Positions 15,855 through 23,929 of a stretch of 64,000 bases of DNA are shown one piece after another (position 1 is the stretch's first letter; each line of letters begins with the position of its first letter). Source of the stretch: FEB-12 sp964503315. Its GTDB lineage: Bacteria > Zixibacteria > MSB-5A5 > GN15 > FEB-12. Below the pieces are notes generated by a model, which saw nothing but the letters and a program-made list of their open reading frames with translations, did not search any database and was not told the origin of the DNA. The translations under genes and the position numbers were made by a program. The stretch covers positions 1-64,000 of the forward strand of contig CAZCZL010000002.1 in NCBI GenBank assembly GCA_964503315.1. The letters run 5' to 3'.

Positions 15855-15867
15855 GGACTAAACGTCC
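15855..15867 (-). promoter_or_regulatory. Inverted repeat at the start site of the second mini-gene
   Basis: GGAC-GTTTA-GTCC begins 6 nt after the -10 box, at the same position as the longer GGACA/TGTCC palindrome of the first mini-gene. Confidence 0.5.
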
Positions 15868-15873
15868 ACCGCA

Positions 15874-15902
15874 ATCGTAGGTGATTTTGTAGATAATTGC
15901 AA
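15874..15902 (-). promoter_or_regulatory. Promoter of the second lysine-rich mini-gene
   Basis: TTGCAA (15897-15902), 17 nt, TACGAT (15874-15879); the -10 box and spacing are identical to those of the first mini-gene. Confidence 0.7.
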
Positions 15903-15938
15903 CAGGAAATGACTGTGACGCTACCGGAATATGCGAGT

Positions 15939-17315
15939 CTACACCTTCACCTTCAACCAGGTCCCCTTCTGGTAGTAGGCGAAATAGGCAAAGAAGCTGA
16001 GCACCGATGCGCAGTTCAGTATCCACCAGACAGTCAGCTCTCCCCCGCCCAGAAACTGCGTCGCGATCAGGATCGGGATCACCTGGAATCCCCACGAGTG
16101 GATGATATTGATCACCATATTCGGCGTATTATGCCCCACCCCGCCAAAGATCGATTCGGTCATCAGCCACCCGCCCAGAAACGGAAACCCGAACGCAAAT
16201 ATTTTGAGCAGCATCGTCCCGTGCGAGACCGTCTCTTCATGTTGGAAGAAGATCGTCATGATCGGCTCGGCCATGAAATAGACGACCACCCCTATCAAGG
16301 TCATCCAGACCACCCCCATCCCGATCGCCTTGTCGGCCGTCTTTTTTGCCCGCTCATGTTTCCCCGAACCCACATTATGCCCGATCAGTGAGGACAACCC
16401 CAGCCCGATGCCAACCAGCGACATGATCCCAAACGACGTCACCTGCATACCGACTCCATACGCCGCCACCACCGCGGTCCCGAATCCGGCGATCATCGGG
16501 GTTATGAGCAATCGCGACAGCGAGAACGACATATCCCCTATCCAGGCCGGGATACCGATTTTTATCAGGATCCACATCGAATCGAGCGACATCCGCTCCT
16601 TCCCCTTCATGTGCAGCCGGACATTGGTCCAGGGGCCGAAAAAGATGATGACGCCGATACTGAAGATTATCGTGAACGTAATGACCGAGGCGATCGCCGC
16701 CCCGCGCATCCCAAGCGCCGGCAGCCCGAACCATCCGAACATCAGGAGCGGGTCGAGTACAATATTGAGAACGGTCATCCCGAACATCAGCGCCATCGCC
16801 TTGTGCGGATTCGCCACGCCGCGCAATGCCGTGAAGATCGAATAGATCGAGTAGTTGATGGGGAGCCCGACCATGATTATCTGGCCGTACTGCACCCCCA
16901 GTTCGAGCGCCTCACCGGTCGCGCCAAGCAGCTCCAGGAACTTGCGGATCATCAGGAATCCGACTATCCCGAATATCACCCCGAAAAAGAGCTTGAGGAC
17001 GATCGTCTCCTTGATCGCCTTCTCCGCCTTGTCGTACTCTTTTTCTCCGTACCGGCGCGAAATGATTGCCACCGATCCGGGGCCTATCAGATGATTGAAC
17101 GCAAAGAGAAACCAGAGCAGATTGTTGAAAAAGGTGATTCCGGCGACCGCGTTCTCCGCGGCCGGGAGCCGTGAGACCCAATAGGTATTGATGAGCCCGT
17201 AGATATTCTGGGCCAGAAACCCGAACATCGACGGCAGCCCCATCTTGAGGATAGACCCAAGAATAGAGCCTTCGGTATAATCCGTCTTCTCACCGACGAC
17301 CGACTGGTCAGCCAT
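15939..17315 (-). CDS. MATE family multidrug/sodium antiporter
   Basis: The protein of about 458 residues has twelve predicted hydrophobic spans in two similar halves, as expected for the MATE family of inner-membrane exporters. Typical segments are LGLPSM-like MGLPSMFGFLAQNI in the first helix, NLLWFLFAFNHLIGPG, and AKKTADKAIGMGVVWM in the second half. It probably expels organic cations or drugs using a sodium or proton gradient. The ATG at 17315 is preferred over a TTG three codons upstream; the ribosome binding site is weak. It stands alone between two repeat-containing gaps, and its 3' end is 36 nt from the -35 box of the second mini-gene. Confidence 0.92.
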   Translation of the reverse strand: MADQSVVGEKTDYTEGSILGSILKMGLPSMFGFLAQNIYGLINTYWVSRLPAAENAVAGITFFNNLLWFLFAFNHLIGPGSVAIISRRYGEKEYDKAEKAIKETIVLKLFFGVIFGIVGFLMIRKFLELLGATGEALELGVQYGQIIMVGLPINYSIYSIFTALRGVANPHKAMALMFGMTVLNIVLDPLLMFGWFGLPALGMRGAAIASVITFTIIFSIGVIIFFGPWTNVRLHMKGKERMSLDSMWILIKIGIPAWIGDMSFSLSRLLITPMIAGFGTAVVAAYGVGMQVTSFGIMSLVGIGLGLSSLIGHNVGSGKHERAKKTADKAIGMGVVWMTLIGVVVYFMAEPIMTIFFQHEETVSHGTMLLKIFAFGFPFLGGWLMTESIFGGVGHNTPNMVINIIHSWGFQVIPILIATQFLGGGELTVWWILNCASVLSFFAYFAYYQKGTWLKVKV

Positions 17316-17412
17316 AGCCTGCAAGATACGGATTTAGCGGAAATAGGCAACACCCCTGCAGGTAACTGAATCCGCAATCTGCCCCCGTTCGATTGTGCAG
17401 GTTTTGGATGTT

Positions 17413-17499
17413 CGGGCGGGTCTTGCCTCGCAGCCCTCTGCCAGCCTCCTCGTTTCATACATCGATAACCGCAAACCGCTGCGAGGTGTGAACCGCCCG
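17413..17499. repeat. Covarying palindromic repeat, family A, copy 1
   Basis: Outer arms GGGCGGGTC/GAACCGCCC (one mismatch), a TTGC/TGT internal loop and inner arms CTCGCAGC/GCTGCGAG enclose a loop of about 43 nt containing TCATACATCGATAACCGC. About 90 percent identical to the copy 50 nt downstream. Confidence 0.75.
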
Positions 17500-17547
17500 C
17501 CACGCAATCAAACAAAGTTGAATTTCGACGAGATTCCCCTGTCCGTT

Positions 17548-17634
17548 CGGGCGGGTCTTGACTCGCAGCACTCTGCCACCCTCCTCATTTCATACACCGA
17601 TAACCGCAGGCCGCTGCGAGGTGTGACCCGCCCG
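17548..17634. repeat. Covarying palindromic repeat, family A, copy 2
   Basis: Outer arms GGGCGGGTC (17549-17557) and GACCCGCCC (17625-17633) pair perfectly; inner arms CTCGCAGC (17562-17569) and GCTGCGAG (17613-17620). The loop keeps TCATACACCGATAACCGC. Confidence 0.75.
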
Positions 17635-17643
17635 TTCTTCACC

Positions 17644-17678
17644 CAAAGAAAAAGGGCTCCGAATCACTCCAGAGCCCT
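17644..17678 (-). terminator. Intrinsic terminator of hppA
   Basis: On the minus strand AGGGCTC, a 12-nt loop, then GAGCCCT and TTTCTTTGG, 22 nt past the stop. Confidence 0.75.
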
Positions 17679-17700
17679 CTAATACACGAATTCTCTTCTC

Positions 17701-19980
17701 TTAGATAAACAGCGGCGCCAACACCAGCGTGATCGTCGACAGCAGCTTGATCAAGACGTGCAGCGACGGACCGGCCGTATCCTTGAATGGATCACCGACC
17801 GTGTCACCCACTACCGCCGCGCCATGCGTCGGGTTCTTCGCCTTTGTCCCATCCGGCATCGTAATATACTTGCCGCCATGGGCGCCGGTTTCGATATACT
17901 TCTTGGCGTTGTCCCAGGCTCCACCTGCGTTATTGAGGAACAGCGCTGTCAGAATACCGCCGACCGTGCCTACCATCAGGAAGGCGGCGACAGATTCCGC
18001 TGAGATCAACTCATCGCCAGGGCCGATGAAGAGCTTGAAGGTCAGTCCAACCGCCACCGGAGCGAGCACCACCAGAAGGCCTGGAAGGACCATCTGGCGC
18101 AGCGCCGCTTTGGTCACGATATCAACCGACGTACCATAATCCGGCTTGAAATCGGCCGGGAACTGGATGATATCGTTCACACGCGGGAGTTTGGCATACT
18201 GACGACGGACCTCGTTGATGATCGCCTGGGCCGCCGAACCTACCGCGCGGATGCAGAGGGCGGAGAACAGGAACACCAACATACAGCCAAGCAACGCGCC
18301 AACAAAGACGACCGGCTTGGCCAGGTTGACCGTGAACTCGACCGGCAATCCATCCGGACCGATCTGACCATACAGACCAGCGTAGTGTAACACTTCGTCC
18401 ATGTACGCCTGGAACAGAAGGAACGCCGCAAGTCCGGCCGAACCGATAGCGTATCCCTTGGTCAACGCCTTGGTCGTGTTACCCACGGAATCAAGTCTGT
18501 CTGTGCGGACGCGAATCTCTTCCGGCTGACGAGACATCTCAACAATACCGCCGGCATTGTCAGTGATCGGACCAAAAGTATCCATCGCCAGAATGTACGC
18601 CGCGGTCGCGAGCATACCCATTGTGGCAACAGCGGTACCAAACAACCCGCCATTGATCGCTTCGCCCCCGGCAACATGCGGGAACGCGGTCTTGCCGAGA
18701 TAATACGAGATCAAAAGCGCGCCGGACATCGTCAGCACCGGAAGCGCCGTGCACTCGAACCCAACCGCCACACCAGAGATGATGTTAGTGGCCGGGCCGG
18801 TGGTCGATGCCTCGGCGATCTCTTTCACCGGACGATATTTGTATTCGGTGTAATACTGAGTGATATAGACAAACAGGATCGAGGTCACCACACCGACCAG
18901 GCCGCAGAGGAAGAAGTGCCACCAGGCATCTGGGGCGCCTTCCGCGTTCAACAACCAGTACGTGCAGAAACCAAAACCGATCATCGCCAATACCGCGGAA
19001 ATAAAATATCCGCGGTTCAACGCGGTCATCGGATCTTCCTGCTCATTTTTCAGCTTCACGGAGTAGATACCGATGATCGACGCGATAATACCAAATGCGC
19101 GAGCGACCAGCGGGAACATCATCACGCCGATGATTCCGGCGGAGAAATTGACCCCGGCCTTCTCGGCGGCATGGGCCAAGGTCGCGCCAAGGATCATCGC
19201 GCCGATATTCTCAGCAGCGGTCGACTCGAAAAGGTCAGCGCCACGACCGGCGCAGTCACCCACGTTGTCGCCGACGAGGTCGGCCACCACGGCAGGGTTG
19301 CGCGGATCATCTTCCGGAATACCAGCCTCTACCTTACCAACCAGGTCAGCGCCAACATCGGCGGCTTTGGTATAGATACCTCCGCCTACCTGGGCGAAGA
19401 GCGCGACAAACGACGCGCCGAAGCCGTACCCGACGATCAACAGCGGAATCTGGACTTTGGGGACATCGGTAAGGAACGTCACGCAGGCGTACAACCCGGC
19501 CACACCTAATAGCGACATCGCTACCACGAGCAGACCGGAAACCGCGCCGCCACGAAGAGAGACGCGAAGCGCGTCATTCAACGAGGTCAACGCCGCGGCC
19601 GCGGTGCGGATATTCGAGCGGATCGATACCCACATCCCGACATAGCCGGCGATGACCGAGCAAACCGCGCCAAACACGAATGACAGGGTCACCCAGAACG
19701 CCAACTGCATGGCCGACGGGACCGGGTCGAAATCATGATGTCCGCGGATTACGCCGTATCCGATAAAGAGCCCAACCGCCACCAACAGCGCGAGCATGAT
19801 GATGGTTCGGTTCTGGCGACGCATGAAAGACTCCGCGCCTTCCTTGATCGCATTCGAGATGGTCTGCATAGCCGGTGTGCCGGTTCCCCGAGAGAGTACC
19901 CAGCGAGCCAACATCCACGCAGCCACTAAGCCCAACACGCTGATTCCAAGAATCAGGGCCAGTAATTGGGTTTCACCCAT
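17701..19980 (-). CDS. hppA: Membrane-bound proton-pumping pyrophosphatase, potassium-independent type
   Basis: The 759-residue inner-membrane enzyme hydrolyses pyrophosphate and moves protons outward, saving energy from biosynthetic reactions. About 16 hydrophobic spans are present. The substrate site shows ADVGADLVGKVEAG (around 207-220), EDDPRNPAVVADLVGDNVGD and a second acidic block at TFGPITDNAGG, ending with GDTVGDPFKDTAGPSLH. In NTTKALTKG the residues at the two potassium-switch positions are Lys504 and Thr507, the pairing of the potassium-independent, proton-only subclass; sodium pumps have Ala and need potassium. The start has AAAGGAG at good spacing. Single-gene unit with its own terminator. 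Confidence 0.97.
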   Translation of the reverse strand: MGETQLLALILGISVLGLVAAWMLARWVLSRGTGTPAMQTISNAIKEGAESFMRRQNRTIIMLALLVAVGLFIGYGVIRGHHDFDPVPSAMQLAFWVTLSFVFGAVCSVIAGYVGMWVSIRSNIRTAAAALTSLNDALRVSLRGGAVSGLLVVAMSLLGVAGLYACVTFLTDVPKVQIPLLIVGYGFGASFVALFAQVGGGIYTKAADVGADLVGKVEAGIPEDDPRNPAVVADLVGDNVGDCAGRGADLFESTAAENIGAMILGATLAHAAEKAGVNFSAGIIGVMMFPLVARAFGIIASIIGIYSVKLKNEQEDPMTALNRGYFISAVLAMIGFGFCTYWLLNAEGAPDAWWHFFLCGLVGVVTSILFVYITQYYTEYKYRPVKEIAEASTTGPATNIISGVAVGFECTALPVLTMSGALLISYYLGKTAFPHVAGGEAINGGLFGTAVATMGMLATAAYILAMDTFGPITDNAGGIVEMSRQPEEIRVRTDRLDSVGNTTKALTKGYAIGSAGLAAFLLFQAYMDEVLHYAGLYGQIGPDGLPVEFTVNLAKPVVFVGALLGCMLVFLFSALCIRAVGSAAQAIINEVRRQYAKLPRVNDIIQFPADFKPDYGTSVDIVTKAALRQMVLPGLLVVLAPVAVGLTFKLFIGPGDELISAESVAAFLMVGTVGGILTALFLNNAGGAWDNAKKYIETGAHGGKYITMPDGTKAKNPTHGAAVVGDTVGDPFKDTAGPSLHVLIKLLSTITLVLAPLFI

Positions 19981-20039
19981 TCACGACTCCTTTCCTACAT
20001 TCATATAATGATGCACTGAGCTGATGTCGCGATACGCCA

Positions 20040-20067
20040 AATGAGCACTAATTACTTAGTGCTCATT
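20040..20067 (-). other. 12-bp perfect hairpin between tRNA-Tyr and hppA
   Basis: AATGAGCACTAA-GTAA-TTAGTGCTCATT, 8 nt after the tRNA 3' end and followed by only two T. It may end tRNA transcription with poor efficiency, or be an operator or leader hairpin for hppA 60 nt downstream. Confidence 0.6.
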
Positions 20068-20075
20068 GGTTTATA

Positions 20076-20160
20076 TGGTGGTGGGGGAAGGATTCGAACC
20101 TTCGAAGGCATCGCCGGCAGATTTACAGTCTGCTCCCTTTAACCACTCGGGAACCCCACC
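20076..20160 (-). tRNA. tRNA-Tyr (anticodon GTA), CCA encoded
   Basis: An 85-nt tRNA with a long variable arm, acceptor GGTGGGG/CCCCACC and anticodon stem GCAGA/TCTGC enclosing CTGTAAA. The 3' ACCA is in the DNA, unlike the other three tRNA genes here. Confidence 0.95.
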
Positions 20161-20275
20161 TCGCTTTGCTACATAAGTGCTGGATTGCCTATGGCTTGCC
20201 AGCAGAGGGAGTGAAAATATGGAGGGATACTGGAAAAATCAACCGAAATGTATACGGATGAGTGATTTTCCGGTT

Positions 20276-21409
20276 TTAGACGCTAACTTTTTCCGGCTCA
20301 GCTACTTTGTCAGTACGACCCAGTACTCGGCCAACCGAGGGAAACGCCTGGCTCAAGTCGGCGGTCAGGTCTTCGATCTCCTGGTCCCGATGCTCTGACA
20401 TACGCTTACGCCAGATATCGACCGCCACCATCCAGAATATGGTGCCGAGCAAGGTCACCAGCCCGATCGTCAACAGCAGGAGCCCTCGTTTGGGACTGCT
20501 CTTCTCGACTGGTAGCGACGGCTCATCCAGAATTCGCATGATCGGTACATCTTTTTGCGCGTCCAACTTGGCAATTTCATATTCCTGGGTCAGGTAAAGA
20601 TACTTCTTGTTCTGGATCTCCACTTCCCGCTGGAGTCGTGCGATCGTCTTGAGCAGGTCCGGGCTGGACCCCTCCAGCCAGTTCCGGTTGGAAGCCTGAT
20701 AGGACTCCAGTGAATCCTCCGCCGCCGCCATTTCGATCTTCGTCCGGTCGATTTGACGTCCCAAATACTGGGCGTTGTCCCGCGCCGCGGAACGTCGGGC
20801 AATGAGGTTGAATGATTCGAGTTCGGAGAGATACGCGGACAGTATCTGCCGCGATAGGTCAGGATACTTTGTCTCTACTGCGATATCGATCACCCCGGTC
20901 TTTTTGTCGAGCGAAATGTAGGTCACGTCATTCAGTGCGTCGCGCAGTTTGTCCGGACTTTCCTGATCGAAATACTCCGCCAGTCGCACCGTCATTGGCT
21001 TGGCGTTGTGAGCAAAATGATACCTTTTCGACAGAACACTATCTTGGATGGAACGTGAGCGCAATATCTCTGGAAATAGTTCCGAGGAGTTCTCATCCGT
21101 GAGCGACATGGAACCGAATCCGGCCAGCCGTTTCAAATCCGCCATCTTATCCTGCGAACCGGATGGCAGCAGCGATGCCTCTGACAGATACTTGTTCGGA
21201 ATCAGTAATAGCAGTCCGGCGGCGACAATACAGACCGCGAGGGTAACGCCTATGATGGTCCGTCGACGTTTCAGCATGAGACGAACAAGATCTATCGCGG
21301 TATAGGTTGGCGGAAGAGCACGCCCTGAACTACCACCATCCGTGGTTGCGTTCTTCTCGGCCGATGCCTGTGTGTTGTCAGATTCCGTAAAGGTAATTCG
21401 CTTGGTCAT
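20276..21409 (-). CDS. Wzz-family polysaccharide chain-length regulator
   Basis: This 377-residue inner-membrane protein has the Wzz layout: a cytoplasmic N-terminus, a first membrane span at about residues 53-70 (TIIGVTLAVCIVAAGLLLLI), a large periplasmic part with coiled-coil helices (SAARDNAQYLGRQIDRTKIE, and LQREVEIQNKKYLYLTQEYE), then a Pro-rich segment and second span near residue 330. It lacks a fused tyrosine kinase. It should set the length of the polymer made by the neighbouring Wzy-type polymerase. It is the last gene of the locus, separated from the glycosyltransferase genes by 158 nt, so it may have its own promoter. Confidence 0.88.
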   Translation of the reverse strand: MTKRITFTESDNTQASAEKNATTDGGSSGRALPPTYTAIDLVRLMLKRRRTIIGVTLAVCIVAAGLLLLIPNKYLSEASLLPSGSQDKMADLKRLAGFGSMSLTDENSSELFPEILRSRSIQDSVLSKRYHFAHNAKPMTVRLAEYFDQESPDKLRDALNDVTYISLDKKTGVIDIAVETKYPDLSRQILSAYLSELESFNLIARRSAARDNAQYLGRQIDRTKIEMAAAEDSLESYQASNRNWLEGSSPDLLKTIARLQREVEIQNKKYLYLTQEYEIAKLDAQKDVPIMRILDEPSLPVEKSSPKRGLLLLTIGLVTLLGTIFWMVAVDIWRKRMSEHRDQEIEDLTADLSQAFPSVGRVLGRTDKVAEPEKVSV

Positions 21410-21446
21410 ATTTCCTCGTATCTATCCTCTGACAGACACTCAATTC

Positions 21447-21465
21447 GCGTGCCAATCGCGCACGC
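21447..21465 (-). other. Short hairpin in the leader of the Wzz gene
   Basis: GCGTGC-(7 nt)-GCACGC, about 40 nt before the Wzz start. No terminator tract and no clear promoter in the 158-nt gap. Confidence 0.35.
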
Positions 21466-21567
21466 AAATCGCCCCTTTATCTTGTTGTGAATGAGTGTGA
21501 TACCGAGCCTTCTTGGAAGCAGTTTGGAAGGCCACTTATAAGCGGAATAAAACTATCAGTCGACCGG

Positions 21568-22740
21568 TCATTTCGTTCCGACCAGAGTCCGTGAAGCCAC
21601 AATGACATTGGCTGGTCGGTAAACTGCTTTCCCCTTTGTCGCCATCTGCATATACGCCTCGGCCACCGCGCTCCATTGGTATTGTCCGTACACCCGATGC
21701 GCCAATTCCGACCCCTGTGCCGGTCTTCCGAGCGACTCATAAAAGGTCGGCGCAATATTCTTGGGGTCGAAGTAGAGCCCGAGTGGCCCGAGCACTTCAC
21801 GGCTGAATTCGCAATCTATCGCCATGATCCGCGGAGATCCGCTCATCGCCTCCAACAGCGCCGGGTTGGTTCCACCGACCGAATTCCCATGCACGTAGCA
21901 GTAGCAGTTCGCTCGAAGTACCGCCAGCACCTTCGCGTCGTAGATCGCAGCCGAGATTATCACACCATCACATCGCTCCAGCGACTTCACTTTGAGCGCG
22001 TAATCTGTCTCATCCTTGAACCCGACGACGATCATTTTGAATCCTTTGGCCGCCAGTTTCGACTCGACAAACGCCTTGACCGTCTCCGCCGGCAGATTGT
22101 CCGGCTCGAATCGTGTGATCTGCAGAAAGTACTTCCCTGCCTGCAGCCCAAATCGATTCAGTATCGAACTCTCATCCGCCGCCCGCACTTCCGGTGGATT
22201 CGGCGCGCCATACGGGATCATCGTGCTCCGCGCAAAGAAGTGTTTCCGGTAGTAACGTTGAATAGCATACGAGTCGGAAATGAGGCGTTTACAGATCAGG
22301 CTGATGACAAAGGATGAAATGACGTAATATGCCTTGAACGGCCAGGACCATTTGGCGCGCCGCCACTCTAATCCATCGGTATTGACCGACATCGGTATCA
22401 TCGCCAGCCAGGTCATCAATATCCCTGGAAAATTCGCGTTGTTGAACCAGAAGACATGGGCGTGCCGTCGGCGATTCTTCAGCAGAAACCACCCGGTCTG
22501 AATGGCCGACACAAATGTATCCAGCGTACGCGACCGCGACCCCTTGACATAGACGAGATTCCGCCCCGCGAGGCTGACCGGCCTGTCCGGGCCGGATGAT
22601 CCACGACAAACCACATCGCACTCTACCCCGGAATCGACAAACCGCTTTGTTATCTCATCGACAGCCGTCTCAAACCCGCCATAATTGGCCGGAATCCCCC
22701 GCGTGCCGCAGAATGCTACGCGATTCGGCTTAGAGGACAT
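21568..22740 (-). CDS. Glycosyltransferase with DUF1972 N-terminal domain
   Basis: The 390-residue GT-B transferase opens with VAFCGTRGIPANYGGFETAVDEI, the signature of the DUF1972/rhamnosyltransferase-type group, with the donor-binding C-terminal half containing ALLEAMSGSPRIMAIDCEF. Proteins of this class often attach rhamnose or a related sugar during capsule or O-antigen synthesis, which suits the rmlBADC genes nearby. The start overlaps the end of the preceding transferase gene by 11 nt, so translation is coupled. It is probably cytoplasmic and acts at the membrane face. The exact donor and acceptor are unknown. Confidence 0.85.
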   Translation of the reverse strand: MSSKPNRVAFCGTRGIPANYGGFETAVDEITKRFVDSGVECDVVCRGSSGPDRPVSLAGRNLVYVKGSRSRTLDTFVSAIQTGWFLLKNRRRHAHVFWFNNANFPGILMTWLAMIPMSVNTDGLEWRRAKWSWPFKAYYVISSFVISLICKRLISDSYAIQRYYRKHFFARSTMIPYGAPNPPEVRAADESSILNRFGLQAGKYFLQITRFEPDNLPAETVKAFVESKLAAKGFKMIVVGFKDETDYALKVKSLERCDGVIISAAIYDAKVLAVLRANCYCYVHGNSVGGTNPALLEAMSGSPRIMAIDCEFSREVLGPLGLYFDPKNIAPTFYESLGRPAQGSELAHRVYGQYQWSAVAEAYMQMATKGKAVYRPANVIVASRTLVGTK

Positions 22741-23929
22741 ACGCTTCCTTTCGCGCTTCGCGCCGATTCACCGCGTCCAGCAGTTGATTTGCCTTGTACG
22801 ACCATCTGATATCTTCCGGAAGTCTCCGCGATATAGTACCCATCGCAACTGCGGACTTAACGGCCTCAGCAAAATCTCTTGGCGATGATGTCACCAAGAC
22901 TCCTTCATACTCATCGCTGACCCCGTTCCCCGGTGTAGCGACAATCGGCTTCCCCGCCGCCAAATACTCGTAAAATTTGATTGCATCCCCACCGTGTTGC
23001 TTGTCGCCGACGCAGTACGGCACGAGGCAGACATCAAAGTTCTTCACATACGCCGGATAGTCACGGTAATGTTTATCCCCAAGGTAATGGAAATTCGAAA
23101 CGCGACGGATCCGCTCAAACACCGCGTGATCCAGTATCTGGCCTATCAGCACAAACGAAACCGATGGATTGCTCCACACAACCTGATTGAGAAGGTCCGC
23201 GTCCAGCAAATGGGTCACCTTGAGCCCCATGCCAACAATCGGACGAGGAATATCCATCATATCTTCCGGCACCTCACACTCTTCAGAGAAAAGTTCCGGC
23301 GACACACCGTTCTTGATTACTGCGCAATCATCCAGCCCGAACATCACATCGTAGTACGCTCTATTCTCATCAGAATTGGTCGACCATGAACTCGCAGTCC
23401 GAGAATATGTCTCATAAGCGGATTTCAGGTCCGTTTGCATACGCTGATTGGATGGGAATCGAAGGAAATTGTCCCATCCGTCAAAATGCTTCCGTTCACA
23501 CTCTAGTCTCTCGAAAAGCGACGCGGCATAGATGTTAAAACTGATGCAGGCGAAATCATTCATCCCCAGCACCAGCCGATGCCAATTGACCGAGGCCAAC
23601 AACGAATCCTTTCCGTACGCGTCGAAGAAGTGCAGCTTTCCGTTTATCAACGGAGCAACAATAGATTTGTCGAGGGTATCGAGCACGTATGTTTTGGGCG
23701 CGACGTGTACCAGGTGACCGCGTGAGTCGGCTGATACCACCTCTCCCTCTGATTTCCACCAGGTGCGACGATACAGCATCTCTGCCCAGCTAATAGGCCT
23801 ATTGACCACCAAAACTGAGTCGACTTGTTCAGACTTCGCCAGTTCCCGAATCATATGCGCATCCCGAGTGCGTCCTCCCTCTCGCTGCACTTTGCGCCAG
23901 TCATGGAAAGGTATGACGACCAGATTCAT
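22730..23929 (-). CDS. GT-B fold glycosyltransferase
   Basis: A 399-residue protein whose C-terminal half has the donor-site features of family 1/4 transferases: MGLKVTHLLDADLLNQ, FVLIGQIL, NFHYLGDKHYRDYPAYVKNFDVCLVPY and the Glu-containing KFYEYLAAGKPIVATPGNG. The N-terminal half starts MNLVVIPFHDWRKVQREGGRTRDAH and is less conserved. It resembles TuaH-like and other uncharacterised sugar transferases. It overlaps the polymerase gene upstream by 4 nt (ATGA) and the next transferase by 11 nt. Role: adds one sugar of the repeat unit; specificity not predictable from sequence. Confidence 0.82.
   Translation of the reverse strand: MNLVVIPFHDWRKVQREGGRTRDAHMIRELAKSEQVDSVLVVNRPISWAEMLYRRTWWKSEGEVVSADSRGHLVHVAPKTYVLDTLDKSIVAPLINGKLHFFDAYGKDSLLASVNWHRLVLGMNDFACISFNIYAASLFERLECERKHFDGWDNFLRFPSNQRMQTDLKSAYETYSRTASSWSTNSDENRAYYDVMFGLDDCAVIKNGVSPELFSEECEVPEDMMDIPRPIVGMGLKVTHLLDADLLNQVVWSNPSVSFVLIGQILDHAVFERIRRVSNFHYLGDKHYRDYPAYVKNFDVCLVPYCVGDKQHGGDAIKFYEYLAAGKPIVATPGNGVSDEYEGVLVTSSPRDFAEAVKSAVAMGTISRRLPEDIRWSYKANQLLDAVNRREARKEAYVL

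Noticed and set aside
15823..16095. N-terminal extension of the second mini-protein to 116 residues
   Set aside because: The extended frame runs through its promoter region and into the MATE gene in another frame, while the ATG at 15822 has a proper ribosome binding site.
18676..19509. 277-codon frame opposite hppA
   Set aside because: Antisense shadow of a highly conserved membrane pyrophosphatase, with a composition rich in Arg, His and Gln typical of such shadows.
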